Source: JAAYJS01 sp964346185 (lineage in GTDB: Bacteria > Bacillota > Clostridia > Eubacteriales > Eubacteriaceae). From it: 50,053 nt of DNA. The stretch spans positions 1 through 50,053 of the forward strand of contig CAYFTR010000009.1 of the NCBI GenBank assembly GCA_964346185.1, given 5' to 3'. Positions 1 through 7,688 of this stretch are shown piece after piece; position 1 is the first letter of the stretch; every line of letters begins with the position of its first letter. Made by a program: the position numbers and the translations under genes. The notes under the pieces are model-generated. The model did no database searches. It was not told the DNA's origin and saw only the letters and a list, made by a program, of their open reading frames with translations.

Positions 1-30
1 ATACTATCATCTCAACAAGGAACCTAGTGG

Positions 31-225
31 TTGCTTAAAGGAAAATCAAATTATATTATACTAACACCAGAAAGCGACAATAAAAATACGGGCATCGGTC
101 TGTATTCCATTACCAAGCGAGTGGAGGCCTTAAACGGACACTTGCACATCAACGATGAAAAGGGTTTTACTCTTTACATCGTCATTCATAAAAAAGGAGA
201 AGAGCATGAATATCGTGGTTGTTGA
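31..225 (+). CDS. C-terminal fragment of a sensor histidine kinase (partial or frameshifted)
   Basis: The readable stretch is the end of a histidine-kinase ATPase domain: a G2-type box (NTGIGLYSITKRVEALNG) followed by the last beta strands. It overlaps the start of the downstream response regulator by 20 bases, the usual sign of a kinase/regulator pair. The same frame has a TAG stop at 25-27, so upstream coding must lie in another frame or the gene is broken. The window edge prevents a decision. Position 31 is simply the first possible start (TTG) after the stop and has no ribosome binding site, so it is not a real initiation point. Confidence 0.5.
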   Translation: MLKGKSNYIILTPESDNKNTGIGLYSITKRVEALNGHLHINDEKGFTLYIVIHKKGEEHEYRGC

Positions 226-829
226 TGACGACACCATTGTCTGTCAAGCCTTAAAAACCATCATCGAGGCAGATACACAATGTAAAGTAGTGGGCACGGG
301 ACACAGTTATGAAGACGCTTTGCATCTTTACAGGTATCATCGGCCGGACTTAATTTTATTGGATATTCGCATGGGAGAAAAAAACGGTTTAGATGCCGCA
401 AAAAAAATTATTTCCGATGACAAAAGTGCAAAGGTATTGTTTTTAACGACCTTCAACGACGACTACATCTATGAAAGTCTAAAAATGGGTGCTAAGGGTT
501 ATTTATTGAAACAGGACTTTAAATCCATTCTGCCGGCCATTCGAGCAGTAATGGCGGGACAAAATGTCTTCGGGAAGGAAATTGTCGATAAAATGCCGGA
601 ACTGTTAAAAAATAAAACCTCGGATATCCAAAATGCGGATTTAACCGAAAGGGAAAAACAATTGACACAACTGGTTGCGGAGGGTTACAACAATAAAGAA
701 ATAGCCCGGATTTTATACTTAAGTGAAGGGACGGTTCGCAACTACTTAACCGTACTTTTAGAAAAACTCTCCTTGAGGGATCGCACGCAGTTGGCTATTT
801 ACTACTACAAACAGATCAAAGGAAACTGA
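206..829 (+). CDS. Two-component response regulator, NarL/LuxR family
   Basis: A 207-residue DNA-binding response regulator. The N-terminal receiver domain shows the acidic cluster VVDDD near residues 4-8, the phospho-acceptor Asp in LILLDIRMGEKNG and a conserved Lys in KGYLLK. The C-terminal LuxR-type helix-turn-helix runs from LTEREKQ through NKEIARILYLSEGTVRNYL. The ATG at 206 is preceded by GGAGA with proper spacing. An in-frame ATG at 155 lies inside the kinase and has no binding site, so I rejected it. It is the partner of the kinase whose end overlaps it. The regulated genes are unknown; the MarR/MATE operon downstream has its own promoter. Confidence 0.93.
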   Translation: MNIVVVDDDTIVCQALKTIIEADTQCKVVGTGHSYEDALHLYRYHRPDLILLDIRMGEKNGLDAAKKIISDDKSAKVLFLTTFNDDYIYESLKMGAKGYLLKQDFKSILPAIRAVMAGQNVFGKEIVDKMPELLKNKTSDIQNADLTEREKQLTQLVAEGYNNKEIARILYLSEGTVRNYLTVLLEKLSLRDRTQLAIYYYKQIKGN

Positions 830-831
830 GG

Positions 832-861
832 TTTTGCCGGCAATTTAGCGGCAAAATTATT
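832..861 (+). terminator. Intrinsic terminator after the response regulator
   Basis: An 8-bp stem TTTTGCCG/CGGCAAAA (832-839 with 849-856) has a 9-nt loop and a T-rich tail just after the stop codon of the response regulator. Confidence 0.6.
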
Positions 862-884
862 CTAGATAAATCGGGCTTAGGCTT

Positions 885-926
885 TGCAATTAAATGCTTG
901 CACTCGCAACTTGTTTGTGGTAATAT
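885..926 (+). promoter_or_regulatory. Promoter and possible operator of the marR-MATE operon
   Basis: TTGCAC (898-903), a 17-bp spacer and TAATAT (921-926) make a sigma-A type promoter 30 bp before the MarR start. The inverted repeat TGCAA...TTGCA (885-889 and 898-902) overlaps the -35 box and is a plausible autoregulatory site for the MarR protein. The promoter is well supported; the operator is inference. Confidence 0.6.
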
Positions 927-955
927 AGATCTGCAATTAACAGCGGGAGGTGGAC

Positions 956-1378
956 ATGTATCTTTTTAAATGGTTTTCGATTATCGACAGAAACATCAAA
1001 AAATATATGGATCAATACTTGGCGCCCCACGGCATTAATTCGTCCCAACATTTTTACTTGCTTCGAATTTGTGAAAAGCCGAGGATAGCCCAAGATCAAT
1101 TATTAGACATGTATCGTATTCATCCCAGCAATATTACCAGAGCGCTCCATACATTGGAACAACAAGGCTATGTGTGTCGTCATAGCTGCAAGGATGATAA
1201 ACGCAAGTGGCTGTTGTACCCGACAGATAAAGCACTAGAGGTTCGTAAGGAAATTATTCGGATCAGCGATGAAGCTCACGCCTTACTGTTAAAAGAGTTT
1301 TCTGAGGAAGAGCGAAAACAATTTACGGCTTATTTAAAAAAAGCGGCGGAAAATGTGCTTTCCACTATGCCCATTTAA
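956..1378 (+). CDS. MarR family transcriptional regulator
   Basis: A 140-residue winged-helix regulator. It has the MarR pattern: an N-terminal dimerisation helix, a recognition helix around HPSNITRALHTLEQQGYV, and a wing with the DDKRKW basic/acidic signature of the family. The ATG at 956 follows GGGAGG with 5-bp spacing; the GTG at 950 overlaps that binding site, so it is unlikely to be the start. The MATE transporter gene starts 15 bp downstream. This order matches the S. aureus mepR-mepA arrangement, in which the MarR protein represses the pump and ligand binding relieves repression. The ligand here is unknown. Confidence 0.9.
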   Translation: MYLFKWFSIIDRNIKKYMDQYLAPHGINSSQHFYLLRICEKPRIAQDQLLDMYRIHPSNITRALHTLEQQGYVCRHSCKDDKRKWLLYPTDKALEVRKEIIRISDEAHALLLKEFSEEERKQFTAYLKKAAENVLSTMPI

Positions 1379-1393
1379 TTGGAAAGGAGAACT

Positions 1394-2803
1394 ATGCCTA
1401 CAAAAACAAAAGAAAACCCCTTGGGTTTTGAAAAAATACCAACGTTATTGAGAAGATTTGCCGTTCCCTCGGTAATTGCCATGGTGGTTGGTTCGATATA
1501 CAATATCGTCGACCAGATTTTTATCGGTCAAGGTGTGGGTGTGCTCGGCAACGCGGCGACCAATATTGCCTTCCCGACGGTTACCATTTCCTTAGCAATT
1601 TCTTTGATGATCGGGAGCGGGGCGGCTTCCCGTTACTCCTTGTGTTTGGGTCGGGGCGATAAGCAACAGGCCGCACTTACGGTGGGTAACGGCGTTGTTA
1701 TGATGCTTGTCAGCGGTTTAATTTATATGGCCTTTTTACACGAGTTTTTACCTCGGATTTTAAAAGTATTCGGCGCAACCGATGTCGTTTTGCCCTATGC
1801 CCTGGAGTACACACGCATAACGGCTTTCGGATTTCCTTTAGTGATAGTCACGACGGCAATGGCTAATTTAATTCGTGCCGACGGCTCTCCCAAGTATTCG
1901 ATGTTTACGATGATATTGGGTGGTGTGGTCAACACGATTTTAGACCCTGTATTTATTTTCGGTTTGAACATGGGCATGGCCGGAGCCGCTATTGCAACGG
2001 TTATCGGACAGGCGTGTTCTTTTGTTTTTGCCGTCAAATATTTGTTGCGCTTTAAAAATGTTCGTTTACAACGAACGCATTTTAAACCGAACCTTTCGGA
2101 GATAGCCACCATTGCCGGCATGGGCATGAGCAACTCCATAAACCAAGTATCCTTAATTTTTGTGCAAATTATTGTGAATAACTCGTTAACTTATTACGGC
2201 GCGCGATCCGTCTACGGGGCGGAAATTCCCCTTGCCGGTGCTGGGATCGTCTTTAAAATCAACTCGTTGGTGTTGTCGGTGATTATCGGGTTGTCCCAGG
2301 GGTTACAACCGATTGTGGGGTATAATTACGGCGCGCGACAATATGATCGCGTGGAGGCTGCCTACAAGCTTGCCATAAAAAGCTCACTGGTAATCACAAC
2401 GCTTTCATTAATTGTTTACCAATTGTTCCCCCACAAAGTGTTGTCGCTGTTCGGCAACGGGAACGATTTGTATTTTGAGTTTTCAGTTCGCTTTATGCGT
2501 ACGTATTTATTATTGATGATGTTGGCGGGTATACAGCTGATATCTTCGAACTTTTTTGCCGCAATCGGCAAACCTTTAAAGGGAATGGTTCTCTCCTTGA
2601 CCAGGCAGGTACTGTTTTTAATTCCTTTGCTGTTAATCTTACCGCTTTTCTTTGAACTTCATGGTATTATGTTTGCGGCACCTTTGGCGGATTTATCCTC
2701 CTTCGTTGTGACAACTGTTTTTATCGTCAAAGAAATGAAATTAATGAGAGAAAAGCAAAGTCTGCTTAAAGACCTGTCCGTAAACCCCGGGTTATCGGAC
2801 TGA
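1394..2803 (+). CDS. MATE family multidrug efflux transporter, MepA-like
   Basis: A 469-residue polytopic membrane protein with about 12 hydrophobic segments in two homologous halves. The N-terminal pattern (RRFAVPSVIAMVVGSIYNIVD, then IFIGQG) is typical of MepA-like MATE pumps, which export cationic drugs and dyes using a sodium or proton gradient. The start ATG at 1394 follows AAGGAG. A possible TTG start at 1379 precedes the binding site and is rejected. The gene is co-transcribed with the MarR regulator. Substrate specificity cannot be read from the sequence. Confidence 0.93.
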   Translation: MPTKTKENPLGFEKIPTLLRRFAVPSVIAMVVGSIYNIVDQIFIGQGVGVLGNAATNIAFPTVTISLAISLMIGSGAASRYSLCLGRGDKQQAALTVGNGVVMMLVSGLIYMAFLHEFLPRILKVFGATDVVLPYALEYTRITAFGFPLVIVTTAMANLIRADGSPKYSMFTMILGGVVNTILDPVFIFGLNMGMAGAAIATVIGQACSFVFAVKYLLRFKNVRLQRTHFKPNLSEIATIAGMGMSNSINQVSLIFVQIIVNNSLTYYGARSVYGAEIPLAGAGIVFKINSLVLSVIIGLSQGLQPIVGYNYGARQYDRVEAAYKLAIKSSLVITTLSLIVYQLFPHKVLSLFGNGNDLYFEFSVRFMRTYLLLMMLAGIQLISSNFFAAIGKPLKGMVLSLTRQVLFLIPLLLILPLFFELHGIMFAAPLADLSSFVVTTVFIVKEMKLMREKQSLLKDLSVNPGLSD

Positions 2804-3142
2804 TATGTTGAAAAACAGTGAAAAGTCACCTTAAATAATGTCCTTATGGGCTACCGTGGCGAGGTTGCGCGCGAATAGTTATCCTTAGCTTGTAGCGGAC
2901 GGCACTATGTCGTCCTTACAGGCTTTTATTTATGTGTATTATGTTAAAGAAAGTTTATAAATTAGTAGATAATTTTAAAGAAGTATTATAGAATAAGTAC
3001 ATAATGTATTGTTGGCTGATTTAAGTGGGCAAAATATGTAAATTTCCCATAGACGGATCATTCTGAAATAACGGTAATGATAGGCTATAAGCTGACAGCA
3101 AAGAAAAACGCAAAGCGTTAATAATAGTAAGGGGGAATATGC
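2804..3142. other. Intergenic region with one weak hairpin
   Basis: This 339-bp stretch has no convincing gene. An interrupted inverted repeat near 2893-2922 (TGTA-GGACG paired with CGTCC-TACA, followed by GCTTTTATTT) could terminate the MATE operon. The remaining 200 bp is AT-rich and presumably holds the promoter of the EF-G-like gene. I could not assign a known riboswitch class to the GC-richer part (2840-2920). Confidence 0.35.
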
Positions 3143-5227
3143 ATGAAAACGTATCCGACCAAAAATATTCGTAATGTTTTAATTCTGGGACATGGAGGAA
3201 GTGGTAAGACGACTTTAACCGAGGCTCTGGCATTTAATGCGGGTGCCGTCGCCAGGATGGGAAAAGTAGAAGAAGGTAACACGATATCCGACCACGAAGC
3301 ACAAGAAAAGAAACGAATGATTTCTATTTCATCTTCTATCGTACCCTTAGAATACGGCGGACACAAAATTAATTTAATTGATATTCCCGGATATTTTGAT
3401 TTTATCGGTGAGGCACATGCCGCACTCAGAGTGGCGGATGCCGTTATCATTGTGGTTGATGCAATGTCCGGGGTACAGGTCGGAACCGAAAAAGCCCTGG
3501 AATTGCTGGAAGGTAAAAACATACCGACTTTTATCGTCATTAACAAAATGGATAGAGAAAACGCAACTTTCTCAGAAGCGATGGAAAGCATTAAAAATGT
3601 GTTGGGTACCAAAGCCGTTCCCTTTATTCATCCCATGGGCGAAGGCGAAAATATGCACGGTGTCATCAACATGGTGGAGATGAGCGGCAGCGAACGTCGT
3701 GAAAACCGTTGCTTTGACGTGTCAATCCCCGAAGATATGGTTGACCTGGTTGAGCCTTATCGCGATATGATTATGGAAAGTGTGGCACAAACCAGCGAAG
3801 AATTAATGGAAAAATACTTCGAAGGCGAAGAGCTGACCGTAGACGAAATCAACAACGGGATCAGAACCGGTGTTCTGGACGGCGATTTAATTCCGGTGTT
3901 GTGTACCTCGGCGGTTCAAAATATCGGTGTTGAAACCCTCGAATCCATGATTATCGAATACTTACCCTCGCCTTTAGATGCAAAGGCATGGGTAGGCAAA
4001 GACCCCAGAAACGAAGAAACCGTCGAAATGAAATACGACGAAAGGCAACCCTTCTCCGCTTTTGTTTTTAAAACCGTTGCGGACCCCTTTGTCGGCAAAT
4101 TGTCCTTATTCAAAGTAATTTCCGGTAAACTGACGGACAGTACGGAGGTTTATAACTCCACACAGGACGCCAAAGAAAAAACAAGTCATATTTACGTGCT
4201 GAGAGGTAACAAACAAATCGAAGTGGAAACCCTGGGTGCGGGAGATATAGGAGCGTTTTCAAAATTAAGTAAAACCGTATCCGGTGACACTTTGTGTACA
4301 CAAAAAAGTCCGGTGGTTTATGAACCTTTGGTGTTACCGAAAGCGGTTTACTCCGTCGCGGTCGAATCCAAATCCAAGAGCGATATCGACAAATTGGCAA
4401 CGGGTATCCAACGCTTAACGGAGCAAGACCCGACCATCACCTTTGAAAGAAACTCAGAAACCAAACAAACCTTGCTCAGCGGTTTAGGCGAAATGCACCT
4501 GGATGTTGTCGCAAACAACTTAAAAGATAAATTCGGTGTAGAAGTCGATTTATTGCCTGTACGCATTCCTTACAGAGAAACCATTAAGAAAAAAGCGGAT
4601 GCACAGGGTAAACATAAAAAACAATCCGGCGGTAGCGGTCAATACGGTGACGTTTGGGTAACCTTTGAACCGGGCAATACCCCCAACGACGATTTCGAAT
4701 TTGTCGACAAAGTTGTAGGCGGTGCCGTTCCCAGAAACTACATACCGGCAGTTGAAAAAGGCCTGTTGGATTGTATGTCGGAAGGTGTTTTGGCAGGTTA
4801 TCCGGTAACCGGTGTACGGGCCACTCTATACGACGGCTCTTACCATGCGGTTGACTCAGACGAAATGTCCTTCAAAATGGCGGCGACTTTGGCTTACCGT
4901 AAAGGTATGAAAGATGCCAACCCCGTTATCTTGGAGCCGATCTACAAAGTAGCTATTACGGTACCCGAAGAGTACATGGGCGACATAATGGGTGATCTCA
5001 ACAAAAAACGCGGTCGTATTATGGGGATGGAACCCGTTTCCGGCGGGAAGCAAGTCATAACGGCGGAAGCCCCCTTAGCAGAGATGAGCAAATACGCAAC
5101 CGAATTGCGTTCGATGACCCAAGCCCGCGGCAGCTTTGAAATGGAATATGTACGTTACGAAGAAGCGCCGATGAACATTGCGGAAAAAGTAATCGAAGAA
5201 GCCCAACGGGCAAAGAACGAAAAATAA
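3143..5227 (+). CDS. Elongation factor G-like translational GTPase
   Basis: A 694-residue protein with EF-G domain architecture: GTPase domain I, domain II, then EF-G domains III, IV and V. Domain IV is recognisable from GKHKKQSGGSGQYGDVW. The P-loop is GHGGSGKTTL (16-25), G4 is NKMD and the switch II motif is DIPGYFDF (80-87). Canonical EF-G has AHIDAGKTT and DTPGH, so the catalytic His is Tyr84 here. This matches the EF-G-like paralogue group common in Firmicutes rather than ribosomal fusA. No rpsL, rpsG or tuf flanks it, which supports a paralogue. The start follows AAGGGGG. Function is probably ribosome-associated but unproven. Confidence 0.9.
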   Translation: MKTYPTKNIRNVLILGHGGSGKTTLTEALAFNAGAVARMGKVEEGNTISDHEAQEKKRMISISSSIVPLEYGGHKINLIDIPGYFDFIGEAHAALRVADAVIIVVDAMSGVQVGTEKALELLEGKNIPTFIVINKMDRENATFSEAMESIKNVLGTKAVPFIHPMGEGENMHGVINMVEMSGSERRENRCFDVSIPEDMVDLVEPYRDMIMESVAQTSEELMEKYFEGEELTVDEINNGIRTGVLDGDLIPVLCTSAVQNIGVETLESMIIEYLPSPLDAKAWVGKDPRNEETVEMKYDERQPFSAFVFKTVADPFVGKLSLFKVISGKLTDSTEVYNSTQDAKEKTSHIYVLRGNKQIEVETLGAGDIGAFSKLSKTVSGDTLCTQKSPVVYEPLVLPKAVYSVAVESKSKSDIDKLATGIQRLTEQDPTITFERNSETKQTLLSGLGEMHLDVVANNLKDKFGVEVDLLPVRIPYRETIKKKADAQGKHKKQSGGSGQYGDVWVTFEPGNTPNDDFEFVDKVVGGAVPRNYIPAVEKGLLDCMSEGVLAGYPVTGVRATLYDGSYHAVDSDEMSFKMAATLAYRKGMKDANPVILEPIYKVAITVPEEYMGDIMGDLNKKRGRIMGMEPVSGGKQVITAEAPLAEMSKYATELRSMTQARGSFEMEYVRYEEAPMNIAEKVIEEAQRAKNEK

Positions 5228-5245
5228 ATAGCTCATCATGTATTC

Positions 5246-5270
5246 AAGGAGCCTTAAAAGGCTCCTTTTT
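5246..5270 (+). terminator. Intrinsic terminator of the EF-G-like gene
   Basis: A perfect 10-bp stem (AAGGAGCCTT with AAGGCTCCTT) has a 2-nt loop and a T run, 18 bp after the stop codon. Confidence 0.9.
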
Positions 5271-5445
5271 CGATGATAAAATGAATAATTGTAAAGATAT
5301 TTTCCTTAAATGACTTATTTTTTAAGGAAAACACAAAACTCTGTTGTTATTATAACATAACAAGCGTTGATGTAACCGCACATTCTATTTCAGCCCGAGG
5401 CTCAGATAAAATAAAGGTGTTACAGCAATCGAAAGGAGACAATAA

Positions 5446-5688
5446 ATGTCTATCAAAGATAAAATTAAATCAACAACAGAACAAGTATCCGGCTCTATTA
5501 AAGAAGGTGTCGGAAAATTTTTGGACGATGAAAAGACCGAATTAGAAGGAAAACTCGAAAAAACTAAAGGCGAAGCCGGAGAAAAATTCGAAGAAATAAA
5601 AGATAGTCTGAAAGAAAAATTTGAAGAAGGCAAAAATGCCGCTGCCGGCAAAATCAACGAAGCGATTGATAAAGTTAAAGGCGAATAA
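5446..5688 (+). CDS. CsbD-like stress protein
   Basis: A small, highly charged 80-residue protein built of amphipathic helices rich in Lys and Glu and free of Cys and Trp. It carries repeated GKxxExKG-like segments, as in the CsbD family of general-stress proteins. The start ATG is preceded by GAAAGGAGAC. It stands alone between two strong terminators. The family is stress-induced in B. subtilis and E. coli, but its biochemical role is unknown. No sigma-B promoter is obvious here. Confidence 0.8.
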   Translation: MSIKDKIKSTTEQVSGSIKEGVGKFLDDEKTELEGKLEKTKGEAGEKFEEIKDSLKEKFEEGKNAAAGKINEAIDKVKGE

Positions 5689-5710
5689 CAGACAATTAAT
5701 ATCTACAAAA

Positions 5711-5737
5711 CCCCTCGGAGTACTCCGAGGGGTTTTT
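5711..5737. terminator. Bidirectional intrinsic terminator
   Basis: A perfect 22-bp palindrome (5711-5732) is flanked by AAAA on the left and TTTTT on the right. It lies between the convergent CsbD-like gene and mntP and can serve both. Confidence 0.93.
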
Positions 5738-5749
5738 ATGTTATCATAC

Positions 5750-6313
5750 TTAAAAGCCATGGCTTAACAAATGTTCCACTAAAATTTTTAGTCCGATGGC
5801 AATCAAAATCAATCCACCTAATAATTCGGATTTGGACTTGACGGCCGAACCGAAGCGGTAACCGATACCCACGGCAATCACGCACATGGTAAAGGTAACG
5901 AGCCCTATAAAGGAAATCGCCACCAATAAATTAACTTTTAAAAAAGCCAAGGTGATGCCGATTACCAAGGCATCGATGGAAGTGGCAACCGCCAGGGGGA
6001 TCATTCCCCTCGGTGTGTCGTCTACAAGAGGACAAGTATCGGCTTCTCTGCTATCTACGACCATTTTACCGCCGATCAGACAAAGTAAAACAAAGGCAAT
6101 CCAGTGGTCGACGGCGGAAATAACGTGAGAAAACCGACCGCCCAACACATAGCCGATAACCGGCATGAATGCTTGGAAACCGCCGAAATAAAGACCGGAT
6201 ACCACACCGTGTCGAAGGGGCTTATCCTTGAGTGCCAAACCCCGGCAAACGGAAACGGCAAAGGCATCCATGGACAGCCCGAAGGCAAGAATTAAAATTT
6301 CTACAATAGACAT
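5750..6313 (-). CDS. mntP: Manganese efflux pump MntP
   Basis: A 187-residue membrane protein with six hydrophobic segments arranged as two three-helix repeats. It shows the family motifs GLSMDAFAVS near the N terminus and AVATSIDALVIG in the second repeat, whose Asp residues bind the metal. MntP exports Mn(II) to protect against manganese excess. The ATG at 6313 follows GAGGTG at 6-bp spacing; an upstream GTG is part of that binding site. No yybP-ykoY riboswitch, the usual control element, is visible in the short leader. Confidence 0.95.
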   Translation of the reverse strand: MSIVEILILAFGLSMDAFAVSVCRGLALKDKPLRHGVVSGLYFGGFQAFMPVIGYVLGGRFSHVISAVDHWIAFVLLCLIGGKMVVDSREADTCPLVDDTPRGMIPLAVATSIDALVIGITLAFLKVNLLVAISFIGLVTFTMCVIAVGIGYRFGSAVKSKSELLGGLILIAIGLKILVEHLLSHGF

Positions 6314-6344
6314 GCACAACACCTCAAAAACAAATAACTAATTA

Positions 6345-6372
6345 ATTATATCACAGAGCGGACAATACCGCT
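6345..6372 (-). promoter_or_regulatory. Extended -10 promoter of mntP with an adjacent inverted repeat
   Basis: On the minus strand TGATATAAT gives an extended -10 (TATAAT at 6345-6350), about 30 bp before the mntP start. The inverted repeat AGCGG-acaata-CCGCT (6357-6372) sits directly upstream of it and could bind a regulator. It does not resemble a known MntR site. Confidence 0.45.
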
Positions 6373-6521
6373 ATTTATAAATCATAAAACGTGTGTTTCT
6401 TTAAAACCGTTCCGAGCGTTTGTGTGCTGCCGTACGGTTTAATATCAGTCATTTCAGTATGCTAAAATTATAAATTACGGCAAAGAGGCTATGGCCGATA
6501 AAACATATGTAAGGAGAAAAA

Positions 6522-7688
6522 ATGAAAATACTCCACACTTCCGATTGGCATTTGGGACGTGTTTTAAATGAAAAATCTTTAATAGAGGATCAAACCCATG
6601 CCATAGGAGAAATATTAAAAATAATCCGAAAGTATCGTCCGGATATTGTGGTCATTGCCGGTGATATCTATGACCGTTTTGTGCCTTCAGCACAAGCCCT
6701 CACTTTGGCGGAACAATTTATTGAAGAAACGGTGTTGGCTGAAAATACGCCGGTACTGCTCATCGGCGGTAATCACGACGGACGAAAACGTTTGTCACAT
6801 CATAGTAATTTACTCAACAAATCGGGCTTATATGTTGTCGGAGAACTTGGAGAAAAAATACGTCCGATAACCATAACCGACCGCCTGGGCGAGGTTTTTT
6901 TCTGGCCGATACCTTTTATTAAGCCGGCGGAGTATTTAAGCCTGATGCACCGCCCTTACTGTTCGGATTACACCTATCATAACATGTATGCTGATATTTT
7001 GGCGGAGATACAAAAGCAAATGGATACAAGTTGTCGTCATGTACTCATCACTCACAGTTTAGTTTTAAACGGCGTGGCGGATATCGAAACAATCGACGAC
7101 TCCGTTCGTCCCCTGCAATTGGGGGGGATTGACTATGTGTCGTCATCACTTTTTTGTGATTTTGACTATGTTGCGTTGGGACATTTACATCGCCCCCAAA
7201 AAGTAGGAGAGGAAAAAATCCGTTATGCCGGTTCTTTATTAAAATACTCCTTCTCCGAATATCGGCAAAAAAAATCCGTTACTTTGGTCACCATGGAAGA
7301 AAAAGGAAAGGCGAACATCGAAACGGTCGATTTTAAACCCTTAAGAGATTTGAGAATTTTAGAAGGTCCCTTAGAAACGTTGTTAGCCCGACGGGAAACA
7401 ACCGCGGACAATGAAGATTATTTAAAAATAATCTTAACGGATTCACAAAGACAGCTCAACCCCATGGAAAGGCTTCGCAAAATATACCCCAATGTTTTGG
7501 AGTTAAGCTATCGGCAGCGGGAGAAAAAGGTTTTCAGCGAAAGCCATCGCGATATTAAGGAAAGCTTGAGTCGCCCCGATGCCTTGTTTCAAAAATTTTA
7601 TGAACAGGTTCACGGCGTGCCCTTAACGACGGATGAAAAGTCGGAAGTCGCGGATATTTTTAAATCAATAGAAAGCGGTGAAGTATGA
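6522..7688 (+). CDS. sbcD: Exonuclease SbcD (Mre11-type nuclease subunit)
   Basis: A 388-residue calcineurin-like phosphoesterase. The metal-ligand motifs appear in order: HTSDWHLGR (residues 4-12), AGDIYDR, GGNHD, THS and GHLHRPQ. It is the nuclease subunit of the SbcCD (Mre11-Rad50) complex, which cuts hairpins and protein-blocked DNA ends. The start follows AAGGAG. The stop overlaps the sbcC start in an ATGA, implying translational coupling and matched subunit synthesis. Confidence 0.97.
   Translation: MKILHTSDWHLGRVLNEKSLIEDQTHAIGEILKIIRKYRPDIVVIAGDIYDRFVPSAQALTLAEQFIEETVLAENTPVLLIGGNHDGRKRLSHHSNLLNKSGLYVVGELGEKIRPITITDRLGEVFFWPIPFIKPAEYLSLMHRPYCSDYTYHNMYADILAEIQKQMDTSCRHVLITHSLVLNGVADIETIDDSVRPLQLGGIDYVSSSLFCDFDYVALGHLHRPQKVGEEKIRYAGSLLKYSFSEYRQKKSVTLVTMEEKGKANIETVDFKPLRDLRILEGPLETLLARRETTADNEDYLKIILTDSQRQLNPMERLRKIYPNVLELSYRQREKKVFSESHRDIKESLSRPDALFQKFYEQVHGVPLTTDEKSEVADIFKSIESGEV

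Noticed and set aside
2840..2920. Structured RNA or riboswitch before the EF-G-like gene
   Set aside because: The GC-rich patch and weak hairpin match no riboswitch class I can recall, and they lie over 200 bp from the gene.
6314..6521. yybP-ykoY manganese riboswitch upstream of mntP
   Set aside because: The mntP promoter lies only about 30 bp before the start, leaving no room for the roughly 100-nt aptamer, and the conserved loops are absent.
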